Assembly (NCBI GenBank): GCA_032871835.1
Contig: CM065297.1
Coordinates: 26,731,598-26,795,597, forward strand
Direction: 5' to 3'
DNA length: 64,000 bases
DNA from: Dipteronia dyeriana
Lineage: Eukaryota; Streptophyta; Magnoliopsida; Sapindales; Sapindaceae
Translations under genes and position numbers: made by a program
Notes under the pieces: generated by a model
What the model saw: only the letters and a program-made list of their open reading frames with translations
Database searches by the model: none
What the model was told of the DNA's origin: nothing
Shown: one piece after another, positions 54,303 through 64,000 of the stretch
Numbering within the stretch: position 1 is the first letter of the stretch
How the letters are laid out: each line of letters opens with the position of its first letter

Positions 54303-57100
54303 TGAAAGAATATGTACAAGGTTATAATAAACAACCTAGAGAGGGGGGGGGGGGGGGTGAATAGGTTGTGTCTCATTTTTAACAAATCTTTCGAGACTAG
54401 TGACAAAACCTTGATAAGTATACAAATTAACATTCAACATGATTGTTATGAGAAAACAATATATTCATGTATGCTCAAATCTCCACTCTTAGTCTACAAA
54501 ACATACAACAAGATTCAATGTTTCTTATAAACAAATATATTCAATGTAGATAAAATTCCATAAGTTGTACTTAGAGTATTACAATGTGATACTTTACAAC
54601 TTGAATGAAATATCACAAGATACAAAGTTTTCTAACTTACACAAACAATATTGTATAAGGAAGTTAACTTACATAAAGAGTTCTATTCATAGTATTCGAA
54701 TAACAAATACAAATACTAGAGAGTTAGGGATAGAGAAAAGTTGACACAAGATATAACATGGTAAACCTCTGAAGAGGAAACATACACGGGCTAGCAGCCA
54801 TCGGTAAACAAAATCCACTAGTAGATAAGACAAGTACAATCTCTCAAGTGACCCCTTCACCTAGAAACTACCCTCTTTTTCTACTCATGAAGATGTAGCC
54901 CTAATGCTCAACAATTCGAGGCCTCACACCTCTTGTTAAGAATTCCTTGCTCACCATATCCGGATCCTCATGACCCAAGGCAAGACTTCTTGTTCAACTA
55001 TCCAAGTCGTCCCGACTCTAGTCAAGACTTCCTCGCTCACCTATCCGGATCCTCACAACCCTAGGCAAGACTTCTTGCTCGACTGTCTGAGTCCTTCCGA
55101 CTCTAGCCAAGACTTCCTTGCTCTACAATCCAAGGCTTCACACCTCTTGCCAAGAATTGTTGCTCAACACCATAGGTTTCACACCTATTGTCAAGACTTC
55201 CTTCTCACAAGGCATCTAAGTGATCATGAATGCAAAACGCAAACAAGCACGCAACATAGAATGAGATGATCAACAAATTCTATGGAAACTAGAATTAATC
55301 AATGAGCACACAAAGTATATTTTTCTAGTTTATAATCCAAAAATGACACCACTCAAGATGATGCATGAGCATATGAAATGTATGGATTAGGTACACTCCA
55401 TGAATATCTAGACATAGACAATAAAGTTCACAAAACAAGATTGTCTTGATCTTATGCATGAATAAAAATCTAGAGCATGCCAAATTTCCAAACACATACT
55501 TTAAACCTAGATTTTATTCATGTTACTAAAGCTTGAAATAAACATGTTCATGAAGTACATATTCAAGACTTTAGTACTAATACAAAAATGCTAGAAACAT
55601 AATATATGATCAATCAAATCTGTAGCAATCATTTAGAGCATATATTCACAAAAATTGTCAATTAAACTCTAATAGACTCTAAATATAAAATCAAATGTGC
55701 TAATCCTAGATTTATTCAACAAATGAGTTCTAGCACATGATAAGACTATTAATCATGAAAATAAAGTCAATCAAAGCACAAATAGTCCTAGATAAGATGC
55801 TAGCACAATACAACTCACAATCATGTGAAAACATAGGTTTGATTGAAACCTAACTCACAATCAAGTATCTAATTAAGCACAACTAGCATTTAATTGAAGA
55901 TCTATAACTCATCAACATATGTTCAAGTCAAATACACACAAGTAGGAAGAAGACCCAAGGTATTTGAACATTAGAATCAAGGAAATCAAATGATAAACAA
56001 CTACCTTGACAATTTCGAGTGCAGTCTCGAAAATGGTGCGATCCACCAGAAAAATTGAACAAATGACTTCAAGGTTGCTTGGAGATGATAGAGAATTTCA
56101 ATACGAAACTTCTCCAACTTGAATCACTCAAATCGGATAAGAAATGAGAGAGATATGGTGATTCAAAGTTGAGAAAAAAACCTGGAAATTTTCTGCACTA
56201 CATTTTCTTCTTTCTTGGTATGAAATGAGAGAGAGAAGAGATATATAAAGGAGAGGGAAGAGATATATGTGAAAAGACCAAATTTGCCCCTTCAAGATGC
56301 TTCCCTGAGATGGCACGTGGGCATCTTGGGGCAGCAAGGAGTTGCAGCCGAGATGGCCATGCGCCATCTCTGGCTTGCACCTCTTGTTGGCCTTTCGGCC
56401 ATGGTGCAACTCCCATGTGTTTCCCTTACGTTATTCGATCATTCTCCGGCCTCCAAACTCAGAATTCAAATACGTTTGAGGATTACAAACTGTAACACTC
56501 TCATGGACATGGACATATAAGATACTTAACCCAGAAAATAATAATTTGACTCGATATGCGAAGATGAAGACAATGTACACAACATGAGTTGAAAGTGTAG
56601 TATCTTTTGACTTAGAACTTGAAATCAATAGTATGAGTAACCGAAATGACCGGAACTCAATCAAGAATGATTTAAGATTAAATTTAAGTTCAATATCCAT
56701 GTTATAAAAACATATACACACACAAACACAATTCACACTAAAATGAAAACTACATAGAGATAGTTTCCAATCATGCATATTCCAAAACATGTTATTTCCA
56801 TACCAATGCATGAGCATTCATCTTCAAGTGTGTGAATGTGTTATAAAAGGTGCACAACGATGTAAGGACACAAATGTATGATATGTGTGTGTGTGCCTAA
56901 GCCTTGAAAGAGAAAAGAAAGGTCTTAATATACCTTTGTTGAATCATGAAGCTGTTTTCCCTTTGAAGACTTGAACTTGCTTGAATAGTTGTCATTTCCT
57001 CTTTGAAGCTTGAATCATCATGAATTCTAGACAACTAAAAAATACAAAGGAAATGTTGTTTTGATATAGAATAATGCCAACAAAACTCACAGACCTAACA
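54303..57100 (-). repeat. Copia-like element 2, 3' LTR
   Basis: 2.8 kb, TGAAAGAATATG to CCTAACA. It includes a 15-base G run (54,343-54,357), 43-bp TCCTCACAACCC-type repeats (54,960-55,200) and GATGGCACGTGGGCATC near 56,310. The right LTR of the same element is very similar up to 62,798. Confidence 0.82.
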
Positions 57101-57118
57101 ATCTCCCTCTTTGGCAAA
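57101..57118 (-). promoter_or_regulatory. Copia-like element 2 polypurine tract
   Basis: On - TTTGCCAAAGAGGGAGAT then TGTTAGG (LTR start). Element 1 has CCAAAGGGGGAGAT at the same place (47,333-47,350). Confidence 0.72.
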
Positions 57119-57880
57119 TTCTATATCAAAACACCTATACAGAATACTAAAACACATAAAATGAAGATTGGTCACAAAATCACACCCTCACATTACAATG
57201 AGTTAGTTCCTTAAGACTAATCTTCAACAAGTCTTGAAATTCTTCTTGATCTTCTCTTGTAGCCACCTAAAATTAATTTAAAGCACAAAGCATACCCAAG
57301 AGAAAGACATATGGCAATATACAATTATGGCAATAATTAAACATTTAAATCCAAAATGAATCATGTATCTCCCCCTTAATACATGCTATCTCAAAGATAT
57401 TCTTAACCAAATGAAATCACAATATTACATGCCATAAGAAGTTCAATACTTGACAAATATTCAAAGAAGATATGCTAAAACAATATCACATTTCTTCCCC
57501 TTTTTGATATAAACTTATGCCAAAGAAAAAAAAAATGATATCTTGAGATCAAATAGTGAAACAATTGGTGATCTCACATAAAGTTCGGAGATGGATGCCT
57601 TACTTGAAGAATTGATTTATTTCAAACATCTAGCTCCCATATCTTCTCCCTTGATTCTAGTTTGCTTTTCCATGTTAACGTAGCAAAGGTTATTCAAATC
57701 TATACACCACAACAAACTCATCAAGGTATAGTGAATCACAAATGCATAAATTTTACTCTTAAGCATATAGGTCATTTCTACCAAGTTCAACAATTGCATT
57801 AACAATCATATTAATCCCAAATATGAAGGAATTGGTATCAACGACAATCATATCAACCACAGCTACTATCATTCAAAGTA
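57119..57880 (-). other. 3' interior of Copia-like element 2
   Basis: Homologous to 47,351-48,200 in parts. The extra ORF of element 1 survives only as short similar stretches (around 57,540-57,800); no continuous frame remains. Confidence 0.5.
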
Positions 57881-58195
57881 AGGAGGAATTTTTTGCAATT
57901 ACAATCAATTAAATTGATTAAAACCACAATTACTATCACCCTATGCAAGGAGGAATTTTCTGCAACTATAACCAATTGGATTGATTACAACTACAATTAC
58001 TATCGACCCCAAACAAAAAGGAATTCACTGTAACTACAATCAATAGAATTAATTACAATTACAGTTACTATCGACTCCAAAACAAAGAAGAATTCATTGT
58101 AACTATTCTCATTTCAATTTCAAGAATGAATGAATTGATTGCAATCTCAACTACTATACAACCCCAAATAAGGAGAAGTTGACTGCAAATACAAT
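57881..58195. repeat. About 69-bp tandem repeat in element 2
   Basis: Four to five units with landmarks AGGAATT, GTAACTACAATCAAT, TTGATTACAA, and ACAATTACTATCGACCCCAAA. The sequence is absent from the homologous part of element 1. Confidence 0.75.
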
Positions 58196-59671
58196 CATAC
58201 AATTATTACAAAAATGTTTCATGCATTATTTGTGATCAACAATACAAAGTCATATGACAATACAAAGAATCATCATGCAAATCAAGAAATATGAAATAGC
58301 ATCTACAAGATTCATTATATCAACCAAAGAATATGCCAACATATATCAACTTGAAACATGTGAACACATCATAAAAGAGAACAAAGTCAAGCATACTATG
58401 CTCCCCCTTGATAAGTGCTCTATCTAAGATCAAGATAGAATAATGTTCATAATAAATCCACACAATCACACATTCAAGCAATTTTAAAGAAATTCAACAA
58501 AATAAGCTCCACAAACTATGAGAGATACACCAAGATTTTCAATCTCTCTCATAATTCTTCTAAAAATTGCTAGAATATCAAAATACTCTATAAGCAAAAA
58601 GTGTGTGTGTGTGAATTTTGCTTCAAGCATATATAAAAGGAGTGATTGTGATATCAACATGCAAACCACTTCAACACCTATCCATCTAAAGCTTTTCCAA
58701 TCAAGGTCAAACCGATTATCATCCGGATTTTTTGCTTTAAAGAGAATAGATTTCAACATGTGAGCGTGTGTGTGCATGTGGCTCGTCATTCCATTTCTAT
58801 TTTTCAACCCGAGCAATTACAATTTTCAACTATACTCCATTTTAAGCCTTCCTCCATTTATTTTTAGACTTTGAATCAAAGATTTTTCTTTTATTGATTC
58901 TTTTTCAACACTTCTTTGATTTTGCATACATAAACATAAATTATTCATGACGGCTTTCACTCATCACAATGGTGTAGCCCTTTCCTACATTGGGCGGCTT
59001 CACAACCAAAGTGTGTAGCCCTTTCCATGAAGGTGCTCGTTGAGTTCTATGTAGTTGCTGAAGTAAAATGGATACTAACCATAGGTTATCTATCATGTAC
59101 TAAGCAATAAAATTTTAGATGCATCCATAATCTACATATTTTCAAACTCAACTACTCAAACTTAAACATATAAGAGAAGCAAAGTGCAATTTTTTGAAAA
59201 TCAAGTTTTTATGGCTCATAAACACATGATCTAAGAGCAATAAGTAAAGACTTATTCAAGATCATTTCTTCTCTAATGAGTATCTTTCAAAGAATATGAA
59301 GCTCATATTTTCAAAAAGTATGCCACTCATCATTCAAGCAAGCATTTCAAGCATCATGAGTAAGATCTTTGTGAACACATCACAAAAAGATCTTTAGAGA
59401 GCAAATGTCAATAAGGACCATATGAATACTATACTAGTTCTCTAATATGACATGCTATATGACGCAATGCAAGCATATAAATGACTTTCTCCAAAAGTCT
59501 TAACAAGATAATCACCAAATAGATTTCATAAGAGTAATTTCTCAAAAGTTAATCAATGAATTTTGACTATCAAAACAAAGTCAAGTGAGATAGCTAAGTT
59601 CGTGGCTAAACGTGGAGTATTCCAAGCTAGCTAGCTAGAATTCTCAACACGCTTGACACTTAGCCTTAAAG
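58196..59671 (-). other. Non-coding part of Copia-like element 2
   Basis: Homologous to 51,315-52,987 of element 1. No gene visible. It has short TG/CA runs near 58,600. Confidence 0.55.
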
Positions 59672-60221
59672 CTAACTCACATGTGCTACTTACACTAGAG
59701 GTAAGAGCACTCACCCTTGAACTATTTGTTCTTGGATGAACTTTCACACAAAAATCATGATCATTTCTCATGGCAAAAATATATCTAAAAGATAAATCAT
59801 CAACTATATTCTTTATAAAGATATTACTCATGTAAAACACATCATTATTGCCATCAACAAAGATATTATCAAGACTATACATATGATCATGTGAAACACT
59901 CATTTTCACCCAAATCTTCTCAACTATTTTCTTCACAGGATTATCACTAACTCACATGTGCTACTTACACTAGAGGTAAGAGCACTCACCCTTGAACTAT
60001 TTGTTCTTGGATGAACTTTCACACAAAAATCATGATCATTTCTCATGGCAAAAATATATCTAAAAGATAAATCATCAACTATATTCTTTATAAAGATATT
60101 ACTCATGTAAAACATATCATTATTGCCATCAACAAAGATATTATCAAGACTATACATATGATCATGTGAAACACTCATTTTCACCCAAATCTTCTCAACT
60201 ATTTTCTTCACAGGATTATCA
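59672..60221. repeat. 275-bp tandem duplication in element 2
   Basis: CTAACTCACATGTGCTACTT begins at 59,672 and again at 59,947. The two units are almost identical, for example AACACATC versus AACATATC. On - both contain SVSHDHMYSLDNIFVDGNND in the same frame, and the unit ends in KKIVEKIWVKM. The duplication is recent. Confidence 0.88.
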
Positions 60222-60347
60222 TTATCACGCACAAAATTCAAAGTGTTATCATGCAAGAAACATTCATAGAAGATTTTCACATCTCATTATCATGTATCAC
60301 ATTCCCTAGTTTGCATAATCTAATATACTCACGATAATATAGCAAAA

Positions 60348-60984
60348 TTAGCAAACCTGAATAAATTTTGAGATGTTACTATTTAGGTGAGAGTGTACCG
60401 ATGGTGAAGACTCCTTAATTTCCTTGATTTTGCACTTGACCTTGGAAGACATGGCCTTTGAAATCCTCTTGTTCCTTAGTGACTTGCCTTTAGTTGTAGG
60501 AGACTCCACTTGCTCATCTACAATGCTTAAGTCACTTGAATCTCCATGAAGATTACCAAACTCTTTGGCCTTCATGATTGCCAACTCCTCTTCCTTGCCT
60601 TTGATCATTACCTTCAAGAATTAAAAGCAAATTATTAGCAAAATCATTTGTTAATCCATCTAACATCTTCTTTTCTAGACATTTGATCACTTCATTCTTC
60701 ACTTCAACTTCCTTTAATGCTTCATCTCTTTCCTTGCAAAGAGTTTGAACTCTTGCCATCAAGTAGAAGTTGGTGGTCTTTGACATGCAATTCTCTTCAT
60801 TGAGTTGCAAAGACAAGCAATCATGTCTAGGTCGATCATCCTCCGAAAATAGCTTCTTCATCTTTGCTTTTGTCACTAACTTTCTTTTCAAGCTTATCAA
60901 TAAAATTGTTAGTAGACAAATAAAATATAAAACAAGAAGAACCATTTTCACAACCAATGAAGGAGGACAACCAAAAATAAACAA
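60348..60984 (-). pseudogene. gag: gag remnant of Copia-like element 2
   Basis: On -: ARVQTLCKERDEALKEVEVK then a coiled-coil tail, and after a frameshift VDEQVESPTTKGKSLRNKRI with a Lys-rich end. It corresponds to the coiled-coil and linker region of gag in element 1 (54,016-53,453). The knuckles and capsid domain are missing: only about 80-200 bp separate it from the primer-binding site, where about 1 kb of capsid coding would be expected. Confidence 0.6.
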
Positions 60985-61062
60985 TTGTAGACTAAAGGTT
61001 GATATCCATGATTAGTAAATAACCTTGTAGATCCCGAATCACACTAACTACTTTAAGTGACC

Positions 61063-61077
61063 CGCTCTGATACCAAT
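61063..61077 (-). promoter_or_regulatory. Copia-like element 2 primer-binding site
   Basis: On - TTGGTATCAGAGCGGG follows the LTR end (TCTTTTA). TGGTATCAGAGC is the classic complement to initiator-Met tRNA used by plant Copia elements. Confidence 0.85.
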
Positions 61078-62798
61078 TAAAAGAATGTGTACACGGTTAT
61101 ACTAAACAACCTAGGGGGGGGTGTCTCTCATTTTTAACAAATCTTTTGAGACTAGTGACAAAACCTTGATAAACATAAAAATTAACATTCATCATGATTG
61201 TTATGAGAAAACAATATATTCATGTATGCTCAAATATCCACTCTTAGTCTACAAAACATACAACAAGAATCAATGTTTCTTATGAGCAAATATATTCAAT
61301 GTAGATAAAATTCCATAAGTTGTACTTAGAGTATTACAATGTGATACTTTACAACTTGAATGAAATATCACAAGATACAAAGTTTTCTAACTTACACAAA
61401 CAATATTGTATAAGGAAGTTAACTTACATAAAGAGTTCTATTCATAGTATTCGAATAACAAATACAAATACTAGAGAGTTAGGGATAGAGAAAAGTTGAC
61501 ACAAGATATAACATGGTAAACCTCTGAAGAGGAAACATACACGGGCTAGCAGCCATCGGTAAACAAAATCCACTAGTAGATAAGACAAGTACAATCTCTC
61601 AAGTGACCCCTTCACCTAGAAACTACCCTCTTTTTCTACTCATGAAGATGTAGCCCTAATGCTCAACAATTCGAGGCCTCACACCTCTTGTTAAGAATTC
61701 CTTGCTCACCATATCCGGATCCTCATGACCCAAGGCAAGACTTCTTGTTCAACTATCCAAGTCGTCCCGACTCTAGTGAAGACTTCCTCGCTCACCTATC
61801 CGAATCCTCACGACCCTAGGCAAGACTTCTTGCTCGACTGTCTGAGTCCTTCTGACTCTAGCCAAGACTTCCTTGCTCTACAATCCAAGGCTTCACACCT
61901 CTTGCCAAGAATTGTTGCTCAACACCATAGGTTTCACACCTATTGTCAAGACTTCCTTCTCACAAGGCATCTAAGTGATCATGAATGCAAAACGCAAACA
62001 AGCACGCAACATAGAATGAGATGATCAACAAATTCTATGGAAACTAGAATTAATCAATGAGCACACAAAGTATATTTTTCTAGTTTATAATCCAAAAATG
62101 ACACCACTCAAGATGATGCATGAGCATATGAAATGTATGGATTAGGTACACTCCATGAATATCTAGACATAGACAATAAAGTTCACAAAACAAGATTGTC
62201 TTGATCTTATGCATGAATAAAAATCTAGAGCATGCCAAATTTCCAAACACATACTTTAAACCTAGATTTTATTCATGTTACTAAAGCTTGAAATAAACAT
62301 GTTCATGAAGTACATATTCAAGACTTTAGTACTAACACAAAATGGCTAGAAACAAAATATATGATCAATCAAATCTCTAGCTATCATTTAGAGCATATAT
62401 TCACAAAAATAGTCAATTAAACTCTAATAGACTCTAAATATAAAATCTAATGTGCTAATCCTAGATTTATTCAACAAATGAGTTCTAGCACATGATAAGA
62501 CTATTAATCATGAAAATAAAGTCAATCAAAGCACAAATAGTCATAGATAAGATGCTAGCACAATACAACTCACAATCATGTGAAAAGATAGGTTTGATTG
62601 AAGCCTAACTCACAATCAAGTATATAATTAAGCACAACTAGCATTTAATTGAAGATCTATAACTCATCAACATATGTTCAAGTCAAATACACACAAGTAG
62701 GGAGAAGACCCAAGGTATTTGAACATTAGAATCAAGGAAATTAAAAGATAAACAACTACCTTGACAATTTCGACTGCAGTCACGAAAATGGTGCGATC
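61078..62798 (-). repeat. Copia-like element 2, 5' LTR (truncated)
   Basis: 1.72 kb, nearly identical to 54,303-56,043. The LTR end TG has mutated to TA at 61,078. The G run is only 8 long (61,111-61,118), and the adjoining GTGAATAGGTTGT is lost. It stops at GTGCGATC (62,798), where other sequence starts. Confidence 0.82.
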
Positions 62799-64000
62799 TG
62801 ATCGGTCTATTTCTGTACATGTTTTAGGTCCCCATTTCCTATTATTTGTGCTTTGTTCTTAGGTAAAATTAGGTATTTTATGTGATTGTTGAGTATGTGT
62901 AGGTCACATTCCATTCAAGAGGTGTTAGATGTTATTTTGGAGAAAAAGAGCAAAAAGTCGATTTTCGGCCAGTGCAGAACAGTCATATTGCGGGGCCTAT
63001 ATCTCTCATATCCGATCGAATTGTGTTTCCTACTACCTATGGATTGAAATCCCTGGAAGTCTAGTTTCTGGATCACTTTATGGATCACAATTCCGACATT
63101 TCTAGAAGAAGTTATGCTCGTTTTAGTACCTGATGGTCAGATCAGTCATAATTCCGTGAATAATGACGGGATTTATTTTCCAAGTTGTCGGAATGTAAAA
63201 TATTTCCTTCTTGGAAATTTTTGGGAGTCTTGTGCAAACAAGTTGAAACCTAATCCTAATCTTCCTTCAATAAGTAGTCTTTTTATTGGATTAGGAAAGA
63301 AATAAAGTCTCAAAAAGGTAGAGTTCTATATTGGAATTGATTTCTTTGTTGTTTAAGGACATGACATAGCATTTACATCTATTTAAACACCATGTGAACC
63401 CTAATTTCGGGAGAGACAAGCCAAGGGAGGTCCCAAGCCACCAAGGGGGCCGTCCCCTACCACTCCACTACCAATCCATCACAACACATCAACATTCATC
63501 TTTATACATCGAAGATTGAAGACGAAGAAGAATTCATCAATGTGTTTTATTGTTTCTTTCTCTTCTCTTTCTATTTTCGTCATGTGTAACTAATTCCATA
63601 CTAGGGAATCAATGTGAACCTCTATGAATGCTCTTTGTTAGAATTGACTATATTTAATTAAATTAAGTTTTGATTCATTCAATTCATCATGTCTTAATTC
63701 TTATTTCTTGTTAATGCATGATCATACGTTGGCATGAATTTAGGGATTTGATAATTCAATGATTAAGGTTGGAGTATTGATTTATACGTAATCTTAATTA
63801 ATATTAAATTGAATGGATAAAACTGATCTTAGCATTGATCTATGCAAGTAGGTTTTGGTTCATTGTTCTTGCACTTAATGGGTTCTCGATTGTAGTTTGC
63901 GCCATTGATCTATGGGTAAATTGTAATTGAGAACACTTGATTCATCCCAGGATCATACGGTAATAATCGTACTTAAGATAAGAACAAACCCTTAACTTGA
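62799..64000 (+). mobile_element. LTR-like sequence cutting the 5' LTR of element 2 (runs off window)
   Basis: Begins TGATCGGTCTATTTCTGTAC exactly where homology to the 54,303-57,100 LTR stops, and shows no similarity to anything else in the window. TG at the boundary, length above 1.2 kb, and no coding motif fit the start of another LTR element. Two open frames of about 60 codons carry no known motif. The far end is outside the window, so the family and orientation are open. Confidence 0.5.

Larger units (their letters stand above)
54303..62798 (-). mobile_element. Copia-like element 2 (nested in gag of element 1)
   Basis: Same family as element 1. On -: 5' LTR (62,798-61,078, truncated), primer-binding site, about 4 kb interior with gag remnants, purine tract, 3' LTR (57,100-54,303). 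The 3' LTR ends abruptly in the gag of element 1, showing the order of insertion. No target duplication can be checked because the right LTR is itself interrupted at 62,799. The interior lacks pol and the gag N-terminus. Confidence 0.78.

Noticed and set aside
54970..55269. 99-codon frames (also at 61,725-62,024) rich in Ser/Asp/Pro
   Set aside because: Open because of the 43-bp TCCTCCCGACTC repeats in the LTR; present in LTR copies only and without a domain.
1..64000. tRNA, rRNA or organellar DNA
   Set aside because: No cloverleaf-compatible A/B-box pair with acceptor stem, rRNA stretch or plastid/mitochondrial gene was recognised by eye; a tRNA or rRNA covariance search would be needed to exclude them fully.

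Overview
The window is plant nuclear DNA, almost certainly from a eudicot. It is AT-rich and intron-bearing, it is dominated by nested transposable elements, and it has no complete host gene. The Mutator-type transposase and its Ulp1-type partner gene resemble the combination known from cucurbit genomes, but the species cannot be fixed from the sequence. Nearly every coding region is broken by stops or frameshifts, so the window reads as layered insertions.

Layout. (1) About 1-21,690: a decayed Mutator-like element (MULE; its left end lies outside the window). It carries a DUF1985/Ulp1-type cysteine-protease gene on + (about 151-2,188, resuming 13,610-15,046) and a MuDR-type transposase on - (20,294 to 15,207); the two converge 160 bp apart. 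The Ulp1 gene is split by an 11.4-kb Ty3/gypsy Tat-type retrotransposon (Tat1, 2,194-13,604, 5-bp target duplication GGCAT). The transposase is split near its C-terminus by a 2.5-kb insert (15,300-17,830) that is a circularly permuted copy of 43,919-46,249. Arrays of about 23-bp TCGAGAA repeats lie at 1-118 and 20,486-21,230. (2) 21,692-24,108: a LINE 3' fragment, then two small first-exon fragments on -, one MDAR-like and one PAIR1/PRD3-like. (3) 24,137-35,724: a second Tat element (Tat2) on -, inserted in an (AAT)n microsatellite. (4) 35,870-36,760: a non-autonomous hAT-type element with an 8-bp target duplication, at the centre of an AT-rich palindrome. (5) 37,230-44,200: a tandem array of about 310-bp AT-rich units, split by a Copia-type element (37,695-43,521, duplication CTTAC) and by a SINE-like insertion. 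(6) 44,649-64,000: two nested Copia-like elements on - that show gag and an extra 'plant transposon protein' gene but no visible pol. The first carries a solo LTR inside its extra gene. The second (54,303 onward) is inserted in the gag of the first, and its own 5' LTR is cut at 62,799 by another LTR-like sequence that runs off the window.

How the parts relate. In each Tat element gag-pol (gag, protease, RT, RNase H, a second RNase H, integrase) reads from the 5' LTR. A separate intron-containing gene reads the opposite way from near the 3' LTR and carries the 'putative gypsy type transposon' domain. The two genes converge on a repeat spacer that can fold into nested hairpins. The most unusual structures are the fold-back 5' LTR of Tat1, the circularly permuted insertion, the Tat hairpin spacer, the two captured first exons, and the gag-plus-extra-ORF Copia-like family.
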